From: Paraglaciecola sp. MB-3u-78
GTDB lineage: Bacteria > Pseudomonadota > Gammaproteobacteria > Enterobacterales > Alteromonadaceae
DNA length: 64,000 nt
Reading direction: 5' to 3'
Assembly: GCF_002835935.1 (NCBI RefSeq)
Contig: NZ_PJCF01000003.1
Location: 310,001-374,000 of the forward strand
Under the pieces are notes generated by a model that searched no databases, was not told where the DNA came from, and worked only from the letters and a program-made list of their open reading frames with translations. Position 1 is the stretch's first letter. Every line of letters begins with the position of its first letter. The translations under genes and the position numbers were made by a program. Shown one piece after another: positions 36,371-45,419 of the stretch.

Positions 36371-36740
36371 AAAAATGACTCCAAGACAGTTAAATTAGGA
36401 AGGGTTTATATCAGTAAAATGAATGCTGTCAACACAGAGGGACTATAATACTGGTATTTATGTCCTTTGTTCTTAAATAAGTTGCATCAAGTGCGACATT
36501 TTTCCATTAAAAATGCTCTCGATGATTGCAGCGCCTTTTGATCCGACTGCATGTTTGTGGCGGAAGCAGTATATTGTTCCCCTCGACATTAAACAGCCCA
36601 TATCCACAAATCACTGGGATTACTTTTACGCACCGATGACAGGTTAGCAAGACAAGCATTTAAGCGCCAAGGAGGTGAAAGAATACATACATATTTTACA
36701 GGTTTGTATACTGCTCACTTGTCTTCTTCAATCTTTCTTC
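36371..36740. other. Non-coding interval upstream of tRNA-Trp
   Basis: One 41-codon frame (36522-36647) starts MIAAPFDPTACLWRKQYIVP and has no recognisable family or ribosome binding site, so I do not call it a gene. Otherwise I see nothing. Confidence 0.35.
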
Positions 36741-36768
36741 TTGAATCCCCGTTGCCAATAAGTATAAT
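36741..36768 (+). promoter_or_regulatory. Promoter of the tRNA-Trp/secE-nusG unit
   Basis: TTGAAT (36741-36746), 16 bases, then TATAAT (36763-36768), followed by a GC-rich ACGCCTCCC discriminator as in stringently controlled stable-RNA promoters. It sits about 125 bp before the tRNA. Confidence 0.65.
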
Positions 36769-36893
36769 ACGCCTCCCTCCTTGATAGTGATTCAGAATTT
36801 TTCCCGAAAAATAGATGATTCTACAAGGTTGATGTAACTAAAATTTGCGTTGTTGGATAGTTATTTTGATATCCGACAATCGCTATGAGTTTT

Positions 36894-36970
36894 AGGGGTG
36901 TAGTTCCAATTGGTAGAACAGCGGTCTCCAAAACCGATGGTTGGGGGTTCGAATCCCTCCACCCCTGCCA
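36894..36970 (+). tRNA. tRNA-Trp (CCA)
   Basis: A 77-nt cloverleaf with encoded CCA. The acceptor arm pairs AGGGGTG (36894-36900) with CACCCCT (36960-36966), G is the discriminator, and CCA ends at 36970. The anticodon loop CTCCAAA gives CCA for tryptophan. The D arm (GTTC/GAAC) and the TTCGAAT T-loop are normal; the first anticodon-stem pair is a G/A mismatch. It heads the secE-nusG unit, as in related gammaproteobacteria. Confidence 0.96.
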
Positions 36971-37218
36971 CAAATAGGTAGAAGACCCGAGTTGATCTCT
37001 GGCGAAGAAGTAAAATAGGTATTAAAGGTAGAGGGGTGAGAACGCCCACGGTTTGACTAATTTTTCTGGAATAAATTAGAACATGCGGAGCATGGCCCCG
37101 AAGGGGTGTAAGGCAGGAAGCCTGGAATACTAATTCGTCTGGAACGATTTGAACCGCGTCAGCGCCGCTTGCGGTCAGTTGCATGGATGCAACTGAGGTC
37201 ATCCCTCCACCCCTGCCA
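36971..37218 (+). ncRNA. Structured spacer ending in a copy of the tRNA-Trp 3' end
   Basis: The last 18 nt of the tRNA (36953-36970) recur exactly at 37201-37218, offset 248. Between them lie short hairpins: CTAATTT/AAATTAG (37057-37079), CATGC-gga-GCATG (37082-37094), CCCC-gaa-GGGG (37096-37106), AGGC-aggaa-GCCT (37111-37123) and CAGTTGCAT-gg-ATGCAACTG (37176-37195). No plausible coding frame exists on the plus strand. The layout resembles the tRNA-tail repeats of the E. coli tyrT operon that give rtT RNA. It must be co-transcribed with tRNA-Trp and secE unless an end lies within it. RNA function is inferred. Confidence 0.5.
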
Positions 37219-37283
37219 TTTTATTGGCAAAAATGTCCCATTTTTAGGTGACGACGTAACTAATAAGAGAGTTAGGGTTTAGC

Positions 37284-37661
37284 ATGAGTGAAAATACAGA
37301 AAACAATTCCAACCCGTTAGATATGTTGAAGTGGTTGGTAATATTTGGTTTGTTAGGGGGCGTAGTTGCTGTTAATCACTTTTTTCCAGAGCTCTCCGTT
37401 CTGTACATTGCCATTGTGGCTGTCGCAGCTGTGGGTATTGCCGGATTTATAGCTTCCACCACAGTTAAAGGCAGCACCTTTATTACTTTTGCAAAAGAAT
37501 CACGCACTGAAGTACGCAAAGTCGTATGGCCCACTCGTCAAGAAACGACCACTACTACTATGATTGTTTTAGCAGCGACTGTCGTTATGGCACTTATCTT
37601 GTGGGGACTAGACGGAATTATCGTTGAGATTGTCTCATTTATAACTGGATTAGGGATTTAG
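37284..37661 (+). CDS. secE: Protein translocase subunit SecE
   Basis: A 125-residue inner-membrane protein (E. coli 127) with three membrane helices (about 14-31, 38-56 and 95-118). The conserved cytosolic stretch KESRTEVRKVVWPTRQET lies before the last helix. It is the small essential clamp of the SecYEG channel. It precedes nusG by 3 bp, the usual operon. Confidence 0.96.
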   Translation: MSENTENNSNPLDMLKWLVIFGLLGGVVAVNHFFPELSVLYIAIVAVAAVGIAGFIASTTVKGSTFITFAKESRTEVRKVVWPTRQETTTTTMIVLAATVVMALILWGLDGIIVEIVSFITGLGI

Positions 37662-37664
37662 GCT

Positions 37665-38201
37665 ATGTCTGATAAAAAATGGTACGTGGTTCAAGCTTTC
37701 TCTGGTTATGAAGGCCGAGTTCAAAAAACGTTGTTAGAACATATCAAAATGAATGAAATGGAAGACTACTTTGGTGAGATTTTAGTGCCTACCGAAGAAG
37801 TGGTTGAAATGCGTGCTGGGCAACAAAGAAAAAGTGAACGTAAATTTTTTCCAGGTTACGTATTAGTTCAAATGGACATGAATGAAGATTCATGGCATTT
37901 GGTGAAAAGTGTGCCTCGGGTTTTAGGATTTATTGGTGGTACTTCAGACCGCCCTGCGCCTATTACTGCGAAAGAAGCGGATGCTATTTTAAACCGACTT
38001 CAAGAAGGCATTGATAAGCCAAAACCAAAAACTTTGTTCGAACCGGGCGAAGTGGTACGTGTTACCGAGGGACCTTTTGCAGATTTCAACGGTGTTGTCG
38101 AAGAAGTCGATTACGAAAAAAGTCGCTTAAAGGTTTCAGTACTTATATTTGGTCGTTCTACACCAGTAGAGTTAGAGTTTGGTCAGGTAGAAAAAGGCTA
38201 G
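37665..38201 (+). CDS. nusG: Transcription elongation factor NusG
   Basis: A 178-residue factor (E. coli 181). The NGN domain ([39 protein letters not shown]) binds RNA polymerase, and the KOW domain ([20 protein letters not shown]) binds Rho or ribosomal S10. It follows secE directly and is followed by a terminator, so secE-nusG form a short unit with the tRNA. Confidence 0.97.
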   Translation: MSDKKWYVVQAFSGYEGRVQKTLLEHIKMNEMEDYFGEILVPTEEVVEMRAGQQRKSERKFFPGYVLVQMDMNEDSWHLVKSVPRVLGFIGGTSDRPAPITAKEADAILNRLQEGIDKPKPKTLFEPGEVVRVTEGPFADFNGVVEEVDYEKSRLKVSVLIFGRSTPVELEFGQVEKG

Positions 38202-38221
38202 TTTTCTTAACAAAATTGATT

Positions 38222-38251
38222 AAAAAAAGGATGCAATTGGCATCCTTTTTT
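38222..38251 (+). terminator. Rho-independent terminator after nusG
   Basis: GGATGC (38229-38234) pairs with GCATCC (38240-38245) and is flanked by an A run and T6, so it may work in both directions. Confidence 0.85.
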
Positions 38252-38370
38252 ATTGCTCATAAAGTAATGTTTTCTAATTAGCCGTTGTATCAGTCATCTT
38301 TTAAATTTGAATTTGTGTTACCAAGCAGCATACTAGGTCAAATGGAATATGTTTGTGCCATAATAGGTGC

Positions 38371-38400
38371 CTTGACGTTCCTTGACGTTCCTTGACGTTA
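38371..38400. repeat. Three tandem 10-bp units upstream of the rplK promoter
   Basis: CTTGACGTTC occurs three times in a row (the last ends in A), 49 bp before the -35 box. Close to one helical turn each, they could phase a bound protein. Confidence 0.8.
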
Positions 38401-38448
38401 GCAATTCAATATATGAAGCACAAAAATAAAGATTGTCAACAATAAGAC

Positions 38449-38477
38449 TTGTGCTGAGGTGTAGGTTAATCTATACT
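38449..38477 (+). promoter_or_regulatory. Promoter of rplKA
   Basis: TTGTGC (38449-38454), 17 bases, TATACT (38472-38477), then GC-rich TTTGCGACC. It drives the L11 operon, which also feeds rplJL-rpoBC. Confidence 0.6.
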
Positions 38478-38565
38478 TTGCGACCATTTTATTAGAACGG
38501 GAAGCCAATAGAGTAAGCATTCTCAGTGTTTACAAGGCGTTATACCCAAATTAGAGAGTATTATC

Positions 38566-38994
38566 ATGGCGAAGAAAGTCACAGGCTTAATTAAGCTTCA
38601 GGTTGCGGCAGGTGCTGCGAATCCTAGTCCTCCAGTTGGTCCTGCATTAGGTCAACACGGTGTAAATATAATGGAATTCTGTAAAGCGTTTAACGCAAAA
38701 ACAGAATCTCTTGAAAAAGGCGCTCCGGTACCAGTAGAAATTACTGTATACGAAGATCGTTCTTTTACATTTTTAACTAAAACTCCTCCTGCTTCTTTCT
38801 TACTTAAGAAAGCAGCTGGCATAAAGAGTGGTTCTGGCCGTCCAAACACTGAAAAAGTAGGTAAAGTGACGCGCGAGCAATTAGAAGAGATTGCTAAAAC
38901 GAAAGAACCTGATTTGACTGCAGCAAGTTTAGATGCAGCAGTAAACACCATCGCTGGCTCTGCACGCAGCATGGGCTTAGTGGTAGAGGGGTAA
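38566..38994 (+). CDS. rplK: 50S ribosomal protein L11
   Basis: A 142-residue protein, full length. The proline-rich N-terminal segment ([20 protein letters not shown]) and the C-terminal rRNA-binding domain are intact. It forms the base of the GTPase stalk and is needed for RelA activation. It precedes rplA by 3 bp. Confidence 0.98.
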   Translation: MAKKVTGLIKLQVAAGAANPSPPVGPALGQHGVNIMEFCKAFNAKTESLEKGAPVPVEITVYEDRSFTFLTKTPPASFLLKKAAGIKSGSGRPNTEKVGKVTREQLEEIAKTKEPDLTAASLDAAVNTIAGSARSMGLVVEG

Positions 38995-38997
38995 GAC

Positions 38998-39696
38998 ATG
39001 GCTAAATTATCAAAACGCGCTCGCTTAGTTAAAGACAAAGTTGATGCGACAAAAGAATACGAATTTAACGAAGCAGTCGCTTTATTAAAAGAATTAGCAA
39101 CAGCTAAATTTGCAGAAAGTGTTGACGTTGCTGTCAACCTTGGCATAGATGCACGTAAATCTGATCAAAACGTTCGTGGCGCAACTGTATTACCAAATGG
39201 TACAGGTAAAGACGTTCGTGTTGCAGTGTTTACTCAAGGTGCAAATGTTGAAGCCGCTAAAGCTGCCGGTGCTGACATTGTTGGTATGGAAGATTTAGCC
39301 GAGCTAGTGAAAAAAGGCGAAATGAACTTTGACGTTGTAGTTGCTTCACCAGATGCAATGCGCGTTGTTGGTCAGCTAGGACAAATTTTAGGTCCACGTG
39401 GACTTATGCCTAACCCTAAAACCGGTACGGTTACACCAGACGTTGCGACAGCAGTTAAGAATGCTAAAGCAGGTCAGGTTCGTTATCGTAACGACAAAAA
39501 CGGTATTATCCATGCAAGCATTGGTAAAATCGGTTTTGAAACAAACCAGATTCAAGAAAACTTGGCAGCATTGCTAGAAGCGCTTAACAAAGCTAAGCCT
39601 TCTTCAGCTAAAGGCACTTTCATTAAGAAAATTAGCCTTAGTACAACAATGGGTGCGGGTGTTTCTGTAGACCAAGCTAGCTTAGAAGTTAAGTAA
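38998..39696 (+). CDS. rplA: 50S ribosomal protein L1
   Basis: A 232-residue protein (E. coli 234) forming the L1 stalk by the E site. The signature [18 protein letters not shown] is intact. In E. coli, L1 also represses its own rplKA message; a target here would lie in the leader before rplK. Confidence 0.98.
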   Translation: MAKLSKRARLVKDKVDATKEYEFNEAVALLKELATAKFAESVDVAVNLGIDARKSDQNVRGATVLPNGTGKDVRVAVFTQGANVEAAKAAGADIVGMEDLAELVKKGEMNFDVVVASPDAMRVVGQLGQILGPRGLMPNPKTGTVTPDVATAVKNAKAGQVRYRNDKNGIIHASIGKIGFETNQIQENLAALLEALNKAKPSSAKGTFIKKISLSTTMGAGVSVDQASLEVK

Positions 39697-39753
39697 GTTT
39701 GGTTTTAGCAGGTAGCCAATAGGTTATCTGTTTCTCTATAACGGTTGTGGGTT

Positions 39754-39935
39754 GGAGTCTGAGTTTAGCTTTTTCAAAATTAGCTAAACGACAGACTCCC
39801 GTCCAAGACCGCAGGCGTAAGTTGGTGAATGAAGTAAGAGAGCATTCGCCTAGATAGTGATTTTATAGTCACATGTCGCAAACAACTTACTTAAACCGCA
39901 AGCCTGCGCAGACGGTGGTTTCGACTCAGACTCTC
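39754..39935 (+). ncRNA. L10 leader (autoregulatory mRNA leader of rplJL)
   Basis: The region contains the conserved L10-leader core: CCAAGACCGCAGGCG (39803-39817) pairing toward AGCCTGCGCAGACGGTGG (39901-39918), with GTAAGTTG (39817-39824) against CAACTTAC (39883-39890). In gammaproteobacteria this RNA binds L10-L12 complexes and blocks rplJL translation. Upstream, GGAGTCTG and GTTTAGCT form a long local hairpin with AGCTAAAC and CAGACTCC (39754-39799). The same 5' strand can also pair with ACTCAGACTC at 39924-39933 (see findings). Confidence 0.8.
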
Positions 39936-40064
39936 TGGGATTAACGAACACCGTAGAGCGGTGGATTTATTCAGGTTTAAACTTGAGTAATGATATCAAT
40001 CTGTGAATCCTGAAACGGATATTTCAAAAAGAAATGATGTTTCAGACTTTAAGAGGTGAACTCA

Positions 40065-40583
40065 GTGGCATTAGGCTTAGCAGCAAAAAAAGAGATCGTA
40101 ACAGAGATAAACGATGTTGCGTCTCGAGCTCTATCTGTTGCCGTCGCTGAATACCGTGGCATGGAAGTAGCAGAATTAACTGACCTTCGTGTTAAAGCCC
40201 GTGAACAAGGTGTTTACTTACGAGTAGTTCGTAACACACTGGCAAAACTCGCTTTAGCTGATAGTAAGTTTTCTGATATGAACAGTGCTTTAACTGGTCC
40301 GTTAATCTATGGTTTTTCCATAGATGCACCTGGTAGTGCTGCACGTCTTTTCAAAGACTATGCAAAAACTAACAGTAAGTTAAACGTAACTGCACTTTCT
40401 ATTGGTAGTGGTTTATTGGGTCCAGAAAAACTGGATGCAGTAGCGTCACTTCCTACCCGCGACGAAGCGTTGTCAAGATTACTTGCTACCTTCAAAGCAC
40501 CTGTCGAGAAATTCGTTCGTACTATCAACGAAGTTCCAGGCAAATTTGTGCGTGTATTAGCGGCGATCAAAGACGAAAAATAA
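40065..40583 (+). CDS. rplJ: 50S ribosomal protein L10
   Basis: A 172-residue protein starting at the GTG at 40065 (reading [16 protein letters not shown]), matched by AAGAGGTGA upstream. The frame is open from 40056, but the GTG fits other L10 proteins. L10 anchors L7/L12 dimers at its C-terminal helix and represses its own operon through the leader above. Confidence 0.95.
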   Translation: MALGLAAKKEIVTEINDVASRALSVAVAEYRGMEVAELTDLRVKAREQGVYLRVVRNTLAKLALADSKFSDMNSALTGPLIYGFSIDAPGSAARLFKDYAKTNSKLNVTALSIGSGLLGPEKLDAVASLPTRDEALSRLLATFKAPVEKFVRTINEVPGKFVRVLAAIKDEK

Positions 40584-40636
40584 TTTTCGACTTTGGCATT
40601 ATAAATTTTTAACATTAAACCCAGGAGTTTAGAGAA

Positions 40637-41008
40637 ATGGCTCTAACTAAAGATGACATATTAAACGCTATTGCTGAAATGCCAGTAATGGAACTTGTGG
40701 AACTTATTGAAGCGGCTGAAGAAAAATTCAACGTTTCTGCTGCAGCAGCTGTTGCTGTTGCTGGCCCTGCAGCAGCTGCTGAAGCTGTTGAAGAGCAGAC
40801 TGAATTTGATGTTGTTATGACATCTTTTGGTCCAAATAAAGTTTCAGTAATCAAAGCTGTACGTACTGCTACAGGTCTTGGATTGAAAGAAGCTAAAACA
40901 TTAGTTGAAGCTGCTCCAACACCTGTGAAAGAAGGTATTTCTAAAGCAGATGCTGATGAACTTAAGAAGACGCTTGAAGAAGCTGGCGCTGAAGTTGAGC
41001 TTAAATAA
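40637..41008 (+). CDS. rplL: 50S ribosomal protein L7/L12
   Basis: A 123-residue protein: N-terminal dimer domain ([20 protein letters not shown]), an alanine-rich hinge ([15 protein letters not shown]) and the C-terminal factor-binding domain ([20 protein letters not shown]). It recruits EF-Tu and EF-G. It is 53 bp after rplJ. Confidence 0.98.
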   Translation: MALTKDDILNAIAEMPVMELVELIEAAEEKFNVSAAAAVAVAGPAAAAEAVEEQTEFDVVMTSFGPNKVSVIKAVRTATGLGLKEAKTLVEAAPTPVKEGISKADADELKKTLEEAGAEVELK

Positions 41009-41048
41009 TAATCTGTCTAAACACAGATTGTTAGCCTGAAATGGCATA

Positions 41049-41079
41049 GGCTGGTGACTTTTTAGTCACCAGCCTTTTT
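41049..41079 (+). terminator. Terminator/attenuator between rplL and rpoB
   Basis: An 11-bp stem (GGCTGGTGACT with its complement at 41064-41074), a TTTT loop and a T run. In enterics the same spot is a partial terminator that lowers rpoBC expression relative to ribosomal proteins. Confidence 0.88.
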
Positions 41080-41302
41080 GCGCTGTAGGATTTACTATTT
41101 TCATCCTTTGATATTAGTCCTAGTAAAGAAGCGCAAATTGTAGGTAAAACTAAATAAAACCAATAAGTTAAGTAAGCCTCTTAATGACTTTGGTAAACGT
41201 TTTTCTGCAACCTTAAAGGATAGCGGAAGTTTGTTTAACTTTATGTCTTTATCGACATCTGGTTAAGCAGGTTGGGTCAAAAATCGGCAGGCTGAGGAAC
41301 CC

Positions 41303-44300
41303 ATGGTTTACTCTTATAGCGAAAAGAAACGTATCCGTAAGGATTTTGGCAAACGTCCACAGGTATTGGAAATACCGTATCTACTTTCAATCCAATTAGA
41401 TTCTTTTAAGAAGTTTATTGACCTTGATGTAGATGGTCAACATGGACTGGAAGCAGCATTTCGATCAGTTTTCCCAATAAAGAGTTACTCCGGTAACGCT
41501 GAGTTGCAGTATGTAAGTTACCGTTTAGGTGCCCCAGTATTTGATGTGAAAGAATGTCAAATTCGTGGTGTTACATTTTCTGCACCACTACGTGTGAAAT
41601 TGCGTTTAGTGTTGTTTGATAGAGAAGCAGCTCCGGGCACAGTAAAAGACATTAAAGAGCAAGAAGTCTACATGGGTGAAATTCCACTCATGACTGATAA
41701 CGGTACATTCGTTATCAATGGTACTGAACGTGTCATAGTGTCGCAATTGCACCGTTCACCAGGCGTGTTCTTCGATCACGACAAAGGGAAAACTCACTCA
41801 TCAGGTAAAGTGTTATATAACGCCCGCGTTATTCCTTACCGTGGTTCGTGGTTAGACTTTGAATTTGACCCTAAAGATAATTTATTTGTACGTATAGATA
41901 GACGCCGTAAGTTGCCGGCAACTATTATGTTACGTGCATTAGAAATGCCTACCGAAGAGATTCTTGAGTTGTTCTTTGAAACAAACCAAGTACGTATCGA
42001 TGGTGAAAAATACTTGTCAGATATCGTGCCAGATCGTCTTCGTGGCGAAACTGCACAATTCGATATTCTAGATAATAAAGGCAAAGTGGTCGTTGAAACG
42101 GGTCGTCGTATTTCGGCACGTCATACTCGAGCACTAGAAAAAGCTAAAATAACCGAGCTTGAAGTACCTGCTGAATATTTAGTAGGTCGTGTATTTGCCC
42201 GTGACTACATTAATAAAGAAACAGGTGAAGTCATTGTTAGTGCAAATGACCTGTTAACTTTAGAAAACATTGCTGAGATGACTGAAGCAGGTATCAAAGC
42301 ATTTGATACGCTTTACATCAACGAGCTTGACCATGGTGCTTATATTTCAGATACCTTACGTATCGATGGTTCAACTAATAAGCTTGAAGCTTTAGTTGAA
42401 ATCTATCGCATGATGCGTCCTGGCGAGCCACCGACTAAAGACGCGGCTGAGACTTTATTTAATAACTTGTTCTTCTCAGAAGATCGTTATGACTTATCTG
42501 CTGTTGGACGTATGAAGTTCAATCGCCGTTTAGGTCGTGACATATCTACTGGTAAAGGCGTGTTAGATAAAGCTGATATCGTAGCTGTAATGAAACAGCT
42601 TATCACTATCCGTGATGGTAAAGACGAAGTTGATGATATTGACCACTTGGGTAACAGACGTATTCGTTCTGTTGGCGAAATGGCTGAAAATCAATTCCGT
42701 GTTGGTCTAGTTCGTGTAGAACGTGCCGTTAAAGAGCGTTTGAGCTTGGGTGATCTCGATGCAATCATGCCTCAAGATTTGATCAATGCCAAACCTATCT
42801 CGGCTGCAGTTAAAGAGTTCTTCGGTTCAAGCCAATTGTCGCAGTTTATGGATCAGAACAATCCATTGTCTGAAGTGACACACAAACGTCGTATTTCTGC
42901 CTTAGGTCCAGGTGGTTTGACTCGTGAACGTGCTGGTTTTGAAGTTCGTGATGTACATCCGACTCACTATGGTCGTGTTTGTCCAATCGAGACACCTGAA
43001 GGTCCAAACATTGGTTTGATCAACTCCCTTGCAAGTTATGCCCGAACTAACGATTACGGTTTCTTAGAAACCCCATATCGTAAAATAACTGACGGTGTTG
43101 TGACTGACGAAATTGACTATTTATCAGCGATTGAAGAAGGTCAATATGCGATTGCACAAGCAAACGTTGTACTTGATAAAAAAGGTAAGTTGACTGAAGA
43201 CTTGATCCCTTGTCGTTTCCGTGGTGAAACCACGTTAATGCCTGTGTCTGATATCACTTATATGGATGTGTCACCGCAACAAATTGTATCTGTTGCTGCG
43301 AGCATTATCCCGTTCCTAGAGCATGATGATGCTAACCGAGCACTAATGGGTGCCAACATGCAACGTCAAGCTGTTCCTACTTTAATTGCTGAGAAGCCGT
43401 TAGTTGGAACAGGTATGGAAAAAATTGTAGCTGTTGATTCAGGTGTAACTATCATCGCTAAACGTGGTGGTTCAGTTTCTTTCGTTGATGCCAGCCGCAT
43501 TGTTGTTAAGGTTAATGAAGCTGAAATGACTGCTGGTGAAGCAGGAATTGATATCTACAACCTAACCAAATATACCCGTTCTAACCAGAACACTTGTATC
43601 AACCAAAGGCCCACTTGTAATGTTGGCGAACCGGTTGTTGCAGGGGATGTATTGGCCGATGGTCCGTCTACCGATATGGGTGAATTGGCACTAGGCCAAA
43701 ATATGCGTATCGCATTCATGCCTTGGAATGGTTACAACTTCGAAGATTCAATTTTGATTTCTGAACGTGTAGCGATGGAAGACAGATTTACTTCTATCCA
43801 CATTCAAGAATTAAGCTGTATTGCTCGTGATACTAAGCTTGGTCCAGAAGAAATTAGTGCTGACATCCCAAATGTTGGTGAGTCTGCGCTAGGTAAACTG
43901 GATGAGTCTGGTGTGGTGTATATCGGTGCTGAAGTGAAAGGCGGTGATATTCTAGTAGGTAAAGTAACACCTAAAGGTGAAACTCAGCTGACCCCAGAAG
44001 AGAAACTTTTACGAGCTATTTTCGGTGAGAAAGCATCTGACGTTAAAGATACTTCGTTACGTGTGCCTAACAGCGTACATGGAACCGTTATCGACGTTCA
44101 GGTCTTTACTCGTGATGGTGTTGAGAAAGACAAACGCGCTCGCGAAATTGAAGATATGCAATTACGTGAAGTGAAAAAAGACTTATCTGACGAATTCAAT
44201 ATTTTAGCTGACGGCATCTTTGCTCGTGCAGGTAACTTGTTGCTTAAGTTTGGTGTTGATCAGGCGAGACTTGACAGCATGCCACGTGATAAGTGGTTTG

Positions 44301-45331
44301 ACTTAACCCTTGACGATGAAGATGCGCAATCTGAGCTTGATCAAATTGCTGATCAGCACGTTGAAATCAAAGCTGACTTTGATACTAAGTTTGAAATTAA
44401 ACGTCGTAAGATCACCCAAGGTGATGATTTAGCACCTGGTGTGCTTAAAATTGTTAAGGTTTACCTTGCAGTTAAACGTCATATTCAACCTGGTGATAAA
44501 ATGGCCGGTCGTCATGGTAACAAAGGTGTTATATCGACTATCAAACCTGTTGAAGATATGCCCTATGATGATTACGGTACGCCGGTTGATATCGTACTGA
44601 ACCCTTTGGGCGTACCTTCGCGTATGAACATCGGTCAGGTACTTGAAACTCACTTAGGTATGGCTGCTAGCGGTATCGGTGTTAAAATCGACCGTATGCT
44701 TAAAGAACATGAAGAGATGGCCAAGTTGCGTAGCTTCTTACAAGAAGTTTACAGCGCGGGTAAATCTCATCAGTCAGTCGATTTGAGTACCTTCAGCGAC
44801 GATGAAGTAACACGCTTAGCCGGTAACCTTCGTAAAGGTGTACCCATGGGAACGCCTGTTTTCGATGGTGCAACTGAAGCTGAAATCAAGCATATGTTAA
44901 CGTTGGCAGATATCCCGGAAAGTGGACAAATTACTTTGTTCGACGGTCGAACTGGTCGCGCATTTGAGCGCCCTGTGACTGTGGGTTATATGTACATGTT
45001 GAAACTGAACCATTTGGTAGACGATAAAATGCATGCTCGTTCTACTGGTTCATACAGCTTGGTTACGCAGCAACCGCTAGGCGGTAAAGCGCAGTTCGGT
45101 GGTCAACGTTTCGGTGAGATGGAAGTATGGGCACTTGAAGCTTATGGTGCCGCCTACACCTTGCAAGAAATGTTAACCGTTAAGTCTGATGACGTGAATG
45201 GCCGTACCAAAATGTATAAAAACATTGTGGATGGTGATCATCGTATGGAACCTGGGATGCCGGAATCCTTCAACGTACTGTTGAAAGAAATTCGTTCGCT
45301 AGGTATCAACATCGAACTAGAAGAGCGATAA
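41303..45331 (+). CDS. rpoB: RNA polymerase subunit beta
   Basis: A 1342-residue subunit, the same length as in E. coli. It forms one side of the active cleft. The rifampicin pocket ([20 protein letters not shown] and [11 protein letters not shown]) shows no common resistance change, so it is expected to be sensitive. Other catalytic parts ([30 protein letters not shown]) are intact. It is separated from rplL by the attenuator. Confidence 0.99.
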   Translation: MVYSYSEKKRIRKDFGKRPQVLEIPYLLSIQLDSFKKFIDLDVDGQHGLEAAFRSVFPIKSYSGNAELQYVSYRLGAPVFDVKECQIRGVTFSAPLRVKLRLVLFDREAAPGTVKDIKEQEVYMGEIPLMTDNGTFVINGTERVIVSQLHRSPGVFFDHDKGKTHSSGKVLYNARVIPYRGSWLDFEFDPKDNLFVRIDRRRKLPATIMLRALEMPTEEILELFFETNQVRIDGEKYLSDIVPDRLRGETAQFDILDNKGKVVVETGRRISARHTRALEKAKITELEVPAEYLVGRVFARDYINKETGEVIVSANDLLTLENIAEMTEAGIKAFDTLYINELDHGAYISDTLRIDGSTNKLEALVEIYRMMRPGEPPTKDAAETLFNNLFFSEDRYDLSAVGRMKFNRRLGRDISTGKGVLDKADIVAVMKQLITIRDGKDEVDDIDHLGNRRIRSVGEMAENQFRVGLVRVERAVKERLSLGDLDAIMPQDLINAKPISAAVKEFFGSSQLSQFMDQNNPLSEVTHKRRISALGPGGLTRERAGFEVRDVHPTHYGRVCPIETPEGPNIGLINSLASYARTNDYGFLETPYRKITDGVVTDEIDYLSAIEEGQYAIAQANVVLDKKGKLTEDLIPCRFRGETTLMPVSDITYMDVSPQQIVSVAASIIPFLEHDDANRALMGANMQRQAVPTLIAEKPLVGTGMEKIVAVDSGVTIIAKRGGSVSFVDASRIVVKVNEAEMTAGEAGIDIYNLTKYTRSNQNTCINQRPTCNVGEPVVAGDVLADGPSTDMGELALGQNMRIAFMPWNGYNFEDSILISERVAMEDRFTSIHIQELSCIARDTKLGPEEISADIPNVGESALGKLDESGVVYIGAEVKGGDILVGKVTPKGETQLTPEEKLLRAIFGEKASDVKDTSLRVPNSVHGTVIDVQVFTRDGVEKDKRAREIEDMQLREVKKDLSDEFNILADGIFARAGNLLLKFGVDQARLDSMPRDKWFDLTLDDEDAQSELDQIADQHVEIKADFDTKFEIKRRKITQGDDLAPGVLKIVKVYLAVKRHIQPGDKMAGRHGNKGVISTIKPVEDMPYDDYGTPVDIVLNPLGVPSRMNIGQVLETHLGMAASGIGVKIDRMLKEHEEMAKLRSFLQEVYSAGKSHQSVDLSTFSDDEVTRLAGNLRKGVPMGTPVFDGATEAEIKHMLTLADIPESGQITLFDGRTGRAFERPVTVGYMYMLKLNHLVDDKMHARSTGSYSLVTQQPLGGKAQFGGQRFGEMEVWALEAYGAAYTLQEMLTVKSDDVNGRTKMYKNIVDGDHRMEPGMPESFNVLLKEIRSLGINIELEER

Positions 45332-45419
45332 GCTTCTTTTTGAGCTTTTAGATAGGATGGTGTAGCACTTGTCAGTGCAAGTGTTACACCTTTGCAATTG
45401 ACTCCGCTGGGAGAGAAAT

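Noticed and set aside
36522-36647. 41-codon frame upstream of tRNA-Trp
   Set aside because: No ribosome site or recognisable family; could not be distinguished from chance.
36861-37202. Antisense 113-codon frame across tRNA-Trp
   Set aside because: It reads through the tRNA complement (the familiar false protein ending FEPPTIGFGDRCSTNW-like) and has no start signal.
38371-38400. CRISPR-like reading of the three 10-bp repeats
   Set aside because: No spacers between units and far too short; no cas genes in the window.
40615-40854. Minus-strand frame opposite rplL
   Set aside because: It is a shadow of the alanine-rich L7/L12 hinge; no ribosome site or family.
42841-42930. Possible rifampicin-resistance change in rpoB
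   Set aside because: The cluster I region reads as wild type.
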